This document shows, piece after piece, positions 55,406 to 64,000 of a stretch of 64,000 nucleotides of DNA. The notes under the pieces are model-generated. The model saw nothing but the letters and a program-made list of their open reading frames with translations. It did not search any database and was not told where the DNA came from. The DNA is from Chelonoidis abingdonii (Eukaryota > Chordata > Testudines > Testudinidae), in the NCBI RefSeq assembly GCF_003597395.2, contig NC_133773.1, positions 142,231,818 to 142,295,817 of the forward strand, in the 5' to 3' direction. Position 1 is the stretch's first letter; each line of letters begins with the position of its first letter. Position numbers and translations under genes: made by a program.

Positions 55406-56674
55406 AACGTATCAGCTGCCTCTTACATGTGCCAAATGCTTCTGCCATTAATCTGCTGTGCTGATCAAATCCAGTGCAACTTTTTAAAAAGTCGTTTGGG
55501 ATTTCAGAGACAGGCCTACAAAATGCTGTTTTTTTGTTCAGTAAGTCTCTCGCCCAGAATATGCTGGAGGAAAAGTGCCTTGGGGCTGGTCCCCTGTCCC
55601 CAATCTTTGTGTATCCCTCACCTTCTGGACCTTGCAAAGCAAGGAGCTGGATACTAGTAATAAGGTAACTTGGTAAGGCAAATGCAACTCCTGCTGTCTG
55701 TTCAAAGTAGCTCTTTCCCCACAGTCCTGGCTGCAGACACCTCTTCTATTGATGGGTGGATACTGGACAGAAATGAGGCACTGCTGGAAAAATAAAAATA
55801 CTTTTGCCAGCTTGTTGTGAGTGGGGGGGGAGGAATCTCTCCCAAAATCCCACAACAGGCAAATCCTATAACGCATCCCCTGCTGAGCAGGAGAACTAAG
55901 AAACCGCATGCAAGCTGAGCTGGGAGAGAAATGAACTTTCTTCTGACAGTATCTGTGGCAACTCTTGATCATCCCTCTGTGGTCCCAGCTTGCATCTAGA
56001 GGCTGTTTCTCAGTGGCTTCAGTGAGCCTGGGCCAGAGAAAGTGTCGTCAACATCTAAAATGTTCCTGTAGGCAGAGGAGCTGTCTTCTGGGGATACTCA
56101 TTTCTGCCAATCAGTCCCCATGTGAACCTTTTGTTAGAGGTTTCCACCTCTTCCTTTTCCCTTCCACCATGTTCTTCTCTCTTGGGCTGGCTGGGTGTGT
56201 ATTGAGCGCTCTCAAATGATGAGTAGGAAGCCTTTGCCTAGACTGAGGCTCATGTGAGAGTGCCGGGGAATTAGGGGCCGATTACGTTTAGGCCTGACTG
56301 CTCAGCTATCCTGCCTCACCCTCCTAGGTGGCAGGCTTGCTCAGAGGGGAGCTGTAGGACGTGGGACTAAAATCTCCCACAGCAATTAGTAACCAGATAA
56401 TGTGGAGCATCCTTGCTGGCCCACCAAGAAGTTGGAATAGGAAAGAAGCTTCCAGAAAGGACCAGGTAAGGGCCAAGGATGTCCTTTGTGTTGCATGAAG
56501 CTGGAATTCAGGAGTTCAGAGTTTCTGATCCGTCCTCTCTTCATTCACAGCTTTTAGGTAGAGGAAGCTTCCTAACTTATCTGCATTGTAAATGGCTTTG
56601 GGCTGAACCCGAGTTAACCTTTTTGAGGCAAAAGTTTCAAGCCTGGTATCCCGTGTGCTCAGTTAGAAATTGAG

Positions 56675-56870
56675 GGGGAACGTGGTCCAGTGGTTAGAGC
56701 ACAGGTCTGCAACAGGAGAAGAGAAGAGGTTCTGGTCCCAGCCCTGCCAGTGACCTTGGCCAATGCAGTTCTCTTCTGCGCAACTATTGTGCCATCTGTA
56801 AATGCAGTGGCTTGCCTGCGTCCCTGGAGTTTTGTGAGAACTGATGCATGCTTGCAAAGCATGTCGAGTT
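56675..56870 (+). repeat. MIR-like CORE-SINE
   Basis: GTGGTCCAGTGGTTAGAGCA carries box A and AGGTTCTGGTCCCAGCCCTG carries box B of the tRNA-like head. GTGACCTTGGCCAATGCAGT and GTGCCATCTGTAAATGCAGT follow. Its head is the best preserved of the series. Confidence 0.75.
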
Positions 56871-58140
56871 CCTCGGATGGAACGCGGGATGGGATACATA
56901 ATGTGTTATCTTTGCAGCTTGGCTGCTGCGTATGCAGAGTAAATCTGTTTCATGGCATTTTGGTTTGTGTTTATTACTGAATGTCATGACACAGATTTCA
57001 TGTATAACCTACACATCACCTCCTCTCTTCCCCATTAGGAGTTGGCAGCACAATTTGCTCGGGACACTTCTCTGTTTTGTGGGGAGCCCAGACTTCAGCC
57101 CAAAGGACAAACACCCCCTGGCTGAGGCCAGATATGCACCCTGCAGCCTTGCTTGTGCCTGCAGGGGGTGGAGTGGGGCAGCAGCTGGCAGAAAAGCAAT
57201 AGCCCCCTTGTCTGTCAGGGAAGGTGCTTGCGCCTATGCAGTTTGGGTCGTGTATTTTAGTGCAAATTCTGTGATGTTCTTAGCCACCATGGCCAACTGC
57301 CAGGAGCCCATCTAGTGCAGTGCTACTGGCCTTGGTGCATGGGGCCAGGAGGTGGGGTGTGGGGCGTGCACGGTGTATCCTTGCTGTAATCCCTAAAGTG
57401 GGCAAGTCACACAGTCTTTTCCAGTATACTGTGGTTCCCCTTTGAGTCTGAAATGCACCAAGACAAATCAGACTCTGTGTATGTTTACACCCTAAAATAG
57501 GGCAGTTATGACTTGGTGGAGTCAGCAGATCTGCAGTGTTCTCACAGATGAGGAAATAGTCAATAGGCAGCCCACCAGCTGTGGGTCATAGTGGTACGTA
57601 ACTCCCCAGCCAATCAGGAATGACTCCAAACGCTATCCCAAGGGGGCCCAGGACTTGGTCAACAAGGTCCTTAGCTGGGCAAAGAGCCCTGAGCCTCAGA
57701 GCTATGCCTAACTTACCCAAAATAGAGCAGATTGAAACACTGTCACTAAGGTGTGGCTGTCAGACTGCAGGCCCCAGCATGCAATGCTGCCATCTTGGTT
57801 AGAGCAGCCTGCAGAGACCGTGGGTGCCAGCAAGCAGTGGGGCCTGACGCCCTGTATTGAGGAAGAATTGCATTCTGGGATTTGTAGTCTCCAGGGGTCC
57901 CCTCTCTCTCTCAGAACTTTCGGGCTGCATTGCAGTGTTCTGTGGGCCATCTGCCCCCCGCCCCCCCAAAGAGCAGGTAAACATTGAGCGTGGTGCCTGA
58001 TGGAGGCTGCAGCTGTGTGGAACCCACTAACTCTGATGTTCTGCTGACTTCCCCCACAAGCAGAGAAGCCGAAGGGCAGACGTGCTTCTCCGTCCCCCAG
58101 CTCTGTGTGGTGCTAACTCTCTGACTTCCTTGCTCCCTAG

Positions 58141-58300
58141 TCCTCATCCAGTGAAGCCCATAAGTGCTGCTATGGCAGAGGTCTCCGGGGAGAAGAAGCA
58201 GCACAGGTCCACCCTGACCACTGCCCTGAGCAGCGGCCTGGAAAAGCTGAAGACCGTCACCACGAGTAGCGTGGAGAAAGTGGAGTCCAAGAAGCTAAAG
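58141..58300 (+). CDS. RAB11FIP5: RAB11FIP5 exon 4 (HPVKP exon)
   Basis: The first base T completes the split Ser (AG|T), whether the donor is exon 3 or the cassette exon. It encodes 53 further codons: PHPVKPISAAMAEVSGEKKQ, then HRSTLTTALSSGLEKLKTVT and SSVEKVESKKLK. The HPVKP start and the SSGLEKLKTVT block match human RAB11FIP5 as recalled. In RAB11FIP1 the exon after its large alternative exon also starts with HPVKP, which supports a shared ancestral exon plan. It leads into the Rab11-binding coiled coil. The acceptor is CTTGCTCCCTAG and the donor is AAAG|GTAGGG, phase 0. It is shorter than the human version around the VTSGSIQPV area, as far as I recall. Confidence 0.95.
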
Positions 58301-59789
58301 GTAGGGTCACCGCCACTGACCAATAGCACGTACTCTCCCCCTGCACCGATTTGTGTCTCATATTGGTGCTTAGTTACAGTGGTGACTGGAGGCCTAGAAA
58401 CACCGAGCAGAGATCCCGTTGTGGGTGAGAACCCGTTACACCACTGAATCAGCAGAGCTGCAGATACTACCCCAGACTCCAGCCACCAGTCCCTGTTCTA
58501 AGCACTGGGCAGGACCCTGCTCTGAGTAGGGAGAGTGAGCAAGTTATCTGCTCTTTCTCCTTCGCCGTCTGGACTCTGACGTTTCCTTGTCTCTCCTGCT
58601 GAGCTGGGTTTCACAGTGCATGTTCAGCCACACAGAACCAGCAGGGTAACTACAAGACGCTGCACTGCCTCTGAATTTACAATCTCAGGGAAAATCTAAG
58701 GCCATGTCGATAGTGCAGCTGGGTGGGTCCCTCCCTCCCAGCCCTGCTAGACAAACTCATGCTAGCTCCGTTTGAACTAGCATGCTAAGAACAGTGGAGT
58801 GGGGGTGAGGCATTGGCGGTGGCTTGAGCTAGCCACCCGCGTCCACGCCTGCCTGACCCCCTGTGTCCGAGCTCAGGTGGCTAACCCGTGCTAACGTCCA
58901 GACTGCTGTTTTTAGTGTGCTAGGGCTAGTGCAAGTCTCCCCGTGCTGCACAGACATATCCCAAAGGGTTCTGCCTGCTGGTGAGGGTTGGAAGGAAACG
59001 CTTCCTGGAGCACTGGCTCTGCCAGAGTTTCTAATGAGGCAGTGCTGGCTGACTGCATTCAAAAGCCAGTGTGTGCTGACAGGCAAACCACAAAGTCTGT
59101 TGAGTTCATGGTTGCTTTCCTATGGCTATTGCAATTCCTTGCTCTTTGCTTCCCCCAATTCCAGTTCTCCAGACTGTACTGTGTGTACGTTGCTGTGTGA
59201 GCGCAGGGGGCTGGATGTGGATGGCTTCTCGAGGCCCCTTCCAGCCCTTCACTTCCGTGATTCACACAAACACAGAAATGCCACCACGTCACCATCACAC
59301 TCAAACACCCCTGTTGATGCTCCCTGTGCATCTCCAGATCCAGCCAGCAACCCCCTGTCTTAAATTCTTCCACCCCCAGCTCACAGATCTTATCTATGGC
59401 TATTCCCCTGTGCTCATCTACTTGCAGTCTCCTCTCCATCCCTTCACTGCCTCCTCGCAGCTCCCTCACTGTTCAGCTCCTAGCAGAGATCCCGTTGTGT
59501 GTGAGAACCCGTTACACCTAGGGTCTCTGCTCTACACTGAATTTGTCACCCTCTTACAATTTAGCCCTATAACTGTACAGTGCTTTAGGACACCACTTAC
59601 ACGAAAGCTGCTATGCAAAATACACAGAACTAAAACATGCACAGATTATTTTCTCGTGCACACGGATCAGTCTGACTCACACGCTGGGTTCAGTTACTTA
59701 CTGTGCATGCAGTTTGCAGGTGTATTTTGCAAGGTACAGAGAGGATCATTTAAGCTCACCAGGCCTGCTACCTTTTGTTTCTGCTGTAG
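58301..59789 (+). other. RAB11FIP5: RAB11FIP5 last intron
   Basis: GTAGGG to CTGCTGTAG. It contains a near-identical pair of 36-bp direct repeats at about 58406 and 59482, and a possible CR1 tip at 59205-59265 (GATGGCTTCTCGAGGCCCCT then TCCAGCCCTTCA). No other feature is seen. Confidence 0.9.
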
Positions 59790-60002
59790 GATGCTGCTCT
59801 GCCTGACCAGTCTGCCAAGTATTACCACCTGACCCATGACGAACTCATCCAACTGCTGCTGCAGAGGGAGAAAGAGCTGAGCAGGAAGGAGGAGCACATC
59901 CATGAACTGGAGAACTACATTGACCAGCTGCTGGTGCGCATCATGGAACAGTCTCCCACCCTCCTTCAGATCCCCCTGGAAAAAAACATGACCAGCAAGT
60001 AA
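59790..60002 (+). CDS. RAB11FIP5: RAB11FIP5 last exon: Rab11-binding domain and stop
   Basis: Encodes the C-terminal 70 residues (window numbering 451-520 in the short form). YYHLTHDELIQLLLQREKEL and ELENYIDQLLVRIMEQSPTL form the FIP Rab11-binding domain, a parallel coiled-coil dimer that binds Rab11-GTP. The invariant Tyr-Ile-Asp of this domain lies at 59916-59924 (residue 493 onward); the Ile is the residue whose change abolishes Rab11 binding in class I FIPs. The stop TAA is at 60000-60002 after NMTSK. The acceptor is TTTCTGCTGTAG|G at 59788-59789. Human RAB11FIP5 ends shortly after LLQIP, as does this one. This exon anchors every isoform to Rab11-positive recycling endosomes. Confidence 0.97.
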   Translation, partial: DAALPDQSAKYYHLTHDELIQLLLQREKELSRKEEHIHELENYIDQLLVRIMEQSPTLLQIPLEKNMTSK

Positions 60003-61795
60003 CTTCTTTTCAGAGATCTCCTTGGCATCACTTGCCCACAGCACTCCTGGAATAAACACGCCAAAGACACCTGATTCTGCCCCTGCACACACGCTGTCCC
60101 CACCTCTTACAAGTAAAACCCAAGAGGGCTTTGGTGGCCCATACAAATTCCCCGATGGTCTTTCAGTAAAGACTAGCTGTATTGCCTAACAAATGTGCTC
60201 TAGCTCCAGGAAACGACCACATCGGGGCATAGAACACTGCAATGCCCAGCCCAGGAACTGGACTTCTCCCCCATGGTGTGGCAGCATGGTTCAGAAACAT
60301 CTCTTGCCAAAGCCGTAAGGAGTCCATGGAACTAGACATCTCAGAACTGGAAATGTGCCATCTTGCCCCTGACTTCAAGTTACCACCCCTGCCCGTGTTC
60401 TCAAATGACCCTGGTCTCTCAGAAATGGGGTGTCCTGGCTTGCTAGAAAGTTCTCTGAATCGCTCTGCCACAGCTGAGGAACCTTACGTGTGGCACCTGA
60501 AAATCATAAGTGTGTGGCTCTTCCCCATGTTGCTGTGCATGCCAGCATGGCAAGGGGCGAGAGGGAGGTCTAGCTTCACCTCTTTGTATTTCAATGGGAA
60601 CCGTTCCTTTGCCAGCCCAAAGGAAAGGGTTCCCCATCCAATTAGCAGGCTCCTCTCTGAGCACTAAGTCCCTGGCCATATGGGAGATGAGACAAAAAGT
60701 GACACTGGTGAAATCGACTGAGTGTGACTAAGCATGTGTCAGTGCTGGAGCACGAGCTGTGTTGGTAACTTTCTTGCACACTTGCCTCTGTGACACAACC
60801 AACTCTTCCTTACCCAGCTCACAACAGAAATTCATCCCCAGGGCTTCCGGGGAAGGAGTCTGTTGATGTTCATGCAGTATCTGTCCCATAGAACTTCCTT
60901 CACAAAGCCACCTTATCCATCACCGATGTGTATGCTGTAGGCACACACTGCGCACTCTTGTTGGCATCAGTCACAGCTGATATTTCTGCACAGTATTATC
61001 TCATTATACGCCTCTTTCCGTGTTTACAGGGAGTGTTTGAAACCACCATGGCCCTTGACACTACTTGCCTACTTCTTTGTATGTGTCTTTTTTTTAATAT
61101 GCCTGGAAGATGCCGTAAGAAACAGAAGCTAGAGTGTGACTGCTCAGCCCTGTCTGCCTGCATGACTGCCCTTTTAGCCAGACGCCAGACAGATACAATC
61201 TGTAATAAACTAGCAATTCACCACTCTAAAATACCCCCAGGATTAGCATTATGCTTAGGGCTTTCTCTCATCTATTTCGACATCAAGACTTAAATCTTGT
61301 GCCAGTGCCTAGATGTTTCACTGGGCCAGCACTCTCAGGAGGTGTATATGTAGCGCTAGATTTTGGAGCCTCAATGAACAAGCTCCTCGTTGGCTGGTTG
61401 GTTTAGTAGCTGCAAATGTGAGTCCGAGGCTTGACTATGAGTGGTACACCTGGCCACAGTGAAAAACAGCATAGTTGCTGGTTCTGATGTGCGCTTGGGC
61501 GGGGTCAGAAGTTGCTGTTGTCTTCCATTTTGGCTTTTAACGTGTCAGTTTCTTCTCTCTGCTCCATCAAGGCGTTGAGTGGCGAGTACTCTTGCAGGTG
61601 AAGAAGTGGCCACATTATTCCATCGAGACAGTGAGGACAGGACCTGGCACCTAACTGAACTTCAGTGTACTCAGCCTGGCAAAGGGGCATTGTTTCCACT
61701 GGAGTCCCTGGAGTTTTTGCTGGAGTTTTTAAGCCTTTTTCACATTCTTTCACTGTTACCTGTTTAAATGTATTAAAAGCGACTTTGGAAAGTTG
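60003..61795 (+). other. RAB11FIP5: RAB11FIP5 3' UTR (end estimated)
   Basis: Follows the stop codon without a recognisable repeat, as expected for a UTR. A poly(A) signal ATTAAA at 61772-61777 is followed within about 30 nt by a U/GU-rich stretch (GTTGTGCCTTTTGTAAT), a good cleavage context. Earlier AATAAA matches at 60051 and 61204 have weaker downstream sequence. A further AATAAA at 62794 could give a longer form. The UTR end is inferred. Confidence 0.6.
61772..61777 (+). terminator. RAB11FIP5: Candidate poly(A) signal ATTAAA
   Basis: Common variant hexamer with a U/GU-rich element 12-30 nt downstream. Preferred over AATAAA at 60051-60056 and 61204-61209. AATAAA at 62794-62799 (followed by TGTGTCC and CTTTTTGG) remains an alternative. 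RNA 3'-end data would decide. Confidence 0.5.
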
Positions 61796-64000
61796 TGCCT
61801 TTTGTAATAGAATAAGGGCAGTTTCCTGCTAAAATGGTTGATTCTTTAAACCCAGCCTGCAAGCCAATGTATCATTGTCCTTACCTAGCCCAGCCTTGCA
61901 AAATTCTGCTTGCCCCCAGGTTCAGGTAAGTTGGGGGGTGGGTTTGTTTGTTTTTTTAAGGCAGATAAAACCAACCATCCTGGGCAAAGGGTGAGCAAGT
62001 CGCTTTGTGTTCCGGGAGTGGAACGCTTTTATGTAAGGCTGGTGTAAATGAGGTTTTCTAGAAGGATAATAATACGGGGTGTATGTGCCAAGGTCAAGGG
62101 TGCCTGGGTAAAGCCAGTGCTAGAACCTGTTAGGGAGTCATGCCCATTGGAAGCGTGAGTCTGCCAGGGAGGAAAGAGCTATTGGAACAGGAGGCAGCAT
62201 GTTGATGGGTGAAGAGGTTTTAAAAGGGGATCTGATATTACAGTAATTGAGGATTTCTGGCCATGTCCAGTCTTAAAATATCATATAAGGAGGAGGGTCT
62301 TAGTCCCTTCAAAACACTGGCCATGAGCATTTTGGTCCTATTTGCCTTTGTTTCTAACAGGAAAGAAGTCTGGTGTTCGCACTTGTCAGCCTGCACTGTT
62401 GTTTGTGTGCATGTGTCTCGGGGAGGGTGGGGTATGTTTATATTGTACAGTTTAGGATTTTAAGAAATGTATCCAGCTTTTTTTCTTCATACCAGTTCAA
62501 GTACCAAGAGCTTCTCTTCACACGTACAATCAAAAGGTTCCCCTGAAGTGAGAGCCAGGTCTCTTTCCTGGTTGTATTCCGCTTGGAAAAGATCTTCCTT
62601 TTATTTGAGGAGGAGTTGCATCCAGTCTGGTTTAAGAAGGCAAAATTTGTGTAAAAACAATTGTGCAACTAACCCTACCACACCAGGATGTGGAAGGGAG
62701 GGCATGGTCACAGACAGGTGAGCTGGAATATGGAGACCTGTGTCAGATGGGCATTATAAAGGAGGGAAGGGGGTAGTATTCCATCTCTATGAGAATAAAT
62801 GTGTCCACAATGGCTTTTTGGCAGCCTGTTTATAAAAGATGCCTGCCCTGTTCTGTCTGTCCTCTGAAATATACCTGCTTCCCTGGGGTGGCACAACTCA
62901 CCGATGGGGGACTGCCATCATTTCACTGTTCTTTCAGCATACTATGCAGCAGAAATATACGAGACCAGATCATGCTGTCTGGTACCAAACTGTTCCTCCT
63001 CCTGTTGGCTTGATCCCTGGACGGCCTCTAGAGCCAATTAATTGCTCTCTTGGATAGTCTTTTTCTTGTAGGATTTTGTTTAGTCTTCTCATCCTGAGGA
63101 CTGACTTATTGTAGGTGCTTTTCACACCCACACAAGTGCCAGTGTTTTTAAAGAGCTCTCTGCACCTTTGTCCGCTGCTTCTTAATCCTTTTTTTGTGAT
63201 TTAATCACATCTACAAAATCTCTCTGCCTTAGTCGGTTTTCTGCCTTTTCAAAGCTTGAATGTTGGGCACTTTATCTGGTCAAGATAACCTTGAAGAGCT
63301 GCATCACAAAGAACTGTACCAGGATAATGGCCTTGTTGAACGAGAAGCGTGTTTCCTTTCCTTCTCCCTCTATATGTCACTGCTGTGGGATTGAACCCCA
63401 CAGACCACCTTGCACTAAAAGAATCCACTCAGTGAAAAGTTGTACATAGCTGAAAATGCTGCCAAGTGGATGCAGTAGCTTAATGTCCATGCCTTGATTC
63501 TACACTAGCAGAGATGCTCTGAGAAACCACTTGGGAGACTCAGCGTTCCTGGTGGAGTAGGTACGGCACGGGCAGCACGGCATCTGAGTTAACCAAAGTT
63601 AGTGTGTGAGGAGTGTGACACAAACTGAGTGATTGTCATGGCTGAGGGCGTTGTCCCTCCCCTGTGTTGGATGTCATCTAATTGACCGTTAGACTGTTCA
63701 GAAGTCAGGCATTTGTGATTGAACGTTGGCTAGGGAAAAGCATCCTTGAGGAGAGGTGTCATTGTTAAGTTCACTTACTGTTTTGTCCTCCATTTCTCCA
63801 CTGCCTTACAAATCTTTCTCCCCAAGTGATTATGCACCACATAATGGAGCAGAGAATGTTAAATATGCCACAAGTGTCCAGAGTGTTAAACCAGAGTGGC
63901 TATTTAATTAACTTCATCTGGTACTAAAAAAAAAAATGTATTGGAGAGGCTGATGTGAAGATTTGAAAATGTAGATGCCTTACAAAAAGGAGGCAGAGGA
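61796..64000. other. DNA downstream of RAB11FIP5; no gene recognised
   Basis: No exon of a neighbouring gene could be recognised on either strand. In human the 3' side of RAB11FIP5 faces NOTO and SMYD5 (from memory); neither is visible here. A short A-run lies at 63927-63936. The stretch may include a longer 3' UTR ending after the AATAAA at 62794. Confidence 0.5.

Larger units (their letters stand above)
47025..58140 (+). other. RAB11FIP5: RAB11FIP5 intron 4 (after the cassette exon)
   Basis: From GTGAGC to CTTGCTCCCTAG. It contains the 3-kb inverted Penelope-like insertion, MIR-like SINEs and CR1 tails. No exon was seen. Stretches 47025-48540, 52260-53130, 53470-54950 and 56900-58140 hold nothing I can support, apart from simple sequence and T-runs near 47610-47632. 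Confidence 0.85.

Noticed and set aside
56680..56745. tRNA-like boxes
   Set aside because: Part of a MIR-like SINE with its CORE sequence downstream, not a tRNA gene.
61796..64000. Exons of NOTO, SMYD5 or another neighbour
   Set aside because: None of the short frames resembles a homeodomain or SET-domain exon; the expected neighbours must lie further away or elsewhere.

Overview
This is 64 kb of vertebrate nuclear DNA, most likely from a cryptodiran turtle. The best marker is a tRNA-Lys-derived SINE of the CryI (tortoise Pol III) type at about 31.09-31.27 kb, whose 3' end matches a CR1 tail. CR1 LINE fragments, MIR-like CORE-SINEs, hAT and Tigger-type non-autonomous DNA transposons and GIY-YIG-bearing Penelope-like elements fit the same assignment. 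Genes are split by GT-AG introns and nothing looks bacterial or plasmid-like.

I recognise one host gene, RAB11FIP5 (Rip11/Gaf-1, a class I Rab11 effector), on the plus strand. The first exon, with the start codon and most of the C2 domain, is not in the window, so bases 1-21491 are the 3' part of a long intron 1 (or include DNA upstream of the gene if exon 1 was lost). The exons seen are 21492-21949, 24633-25365, a very large in-frame exon 44055-47024, 58141-58300 and 59790-60002 (stop codon at 60000-60002). The 3' UTR follows, with a plausible ATTAAA poly(A) signal at 61772. All splice phases agree. Skipping the large exon gives a 520-residue C-terminal part that matches the usual 653-residue human protein if exon 1 supplies about 133 residues. 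Including it adds exactly 990 residues without a frame change.

Layout: 1-21491, intron 1, with a GC-rich minisatellite at the left edge, a PLE fragment (3.64-4.13 kb), a nested pair of hAT elements (12.16-13.19 kb), several CR1 3' ends and MIR-like SINEs, and a repeat-poor AT-rich block (about 7.5-8.2 kb) with a strong hairpin. 21950-24632, intron 2, with a CR1 tail and two AT-rich DNA-transposon-like repeats. 25366-44054, intron 3, 18.7 kb, with a CpG-rich block (29.8-30.5 kb), the CryI SINE, a PLE end, and two CR1 copies that still contain readable endonuclease/reverse-transcriptase segments, one split by a Tigger-like MITE. 47025-58140, intron 4, with a 3-kb inverted double Penelope-like insertion flanked by a 7-bp direct repeat. 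58301-59789, the last intron. 60003 onward, 3' UTR and downstream DNA with no second gene recognised.

The most interesting feature is the 2,970-bp cassette exon. It encodes an acidic, low-complexity, probably disordered segment with two pairs of NPF (EH-domain-binding) motifs near its two ends and an acidic-aromatic motif between them. It sits directly before the exon that begins with HPVKP, which is where the paralogue RAB11FIP1 also carries its large alternative exon. A G-run block lies 60-90 nt upstream of its acceptor and could influence inclusion.
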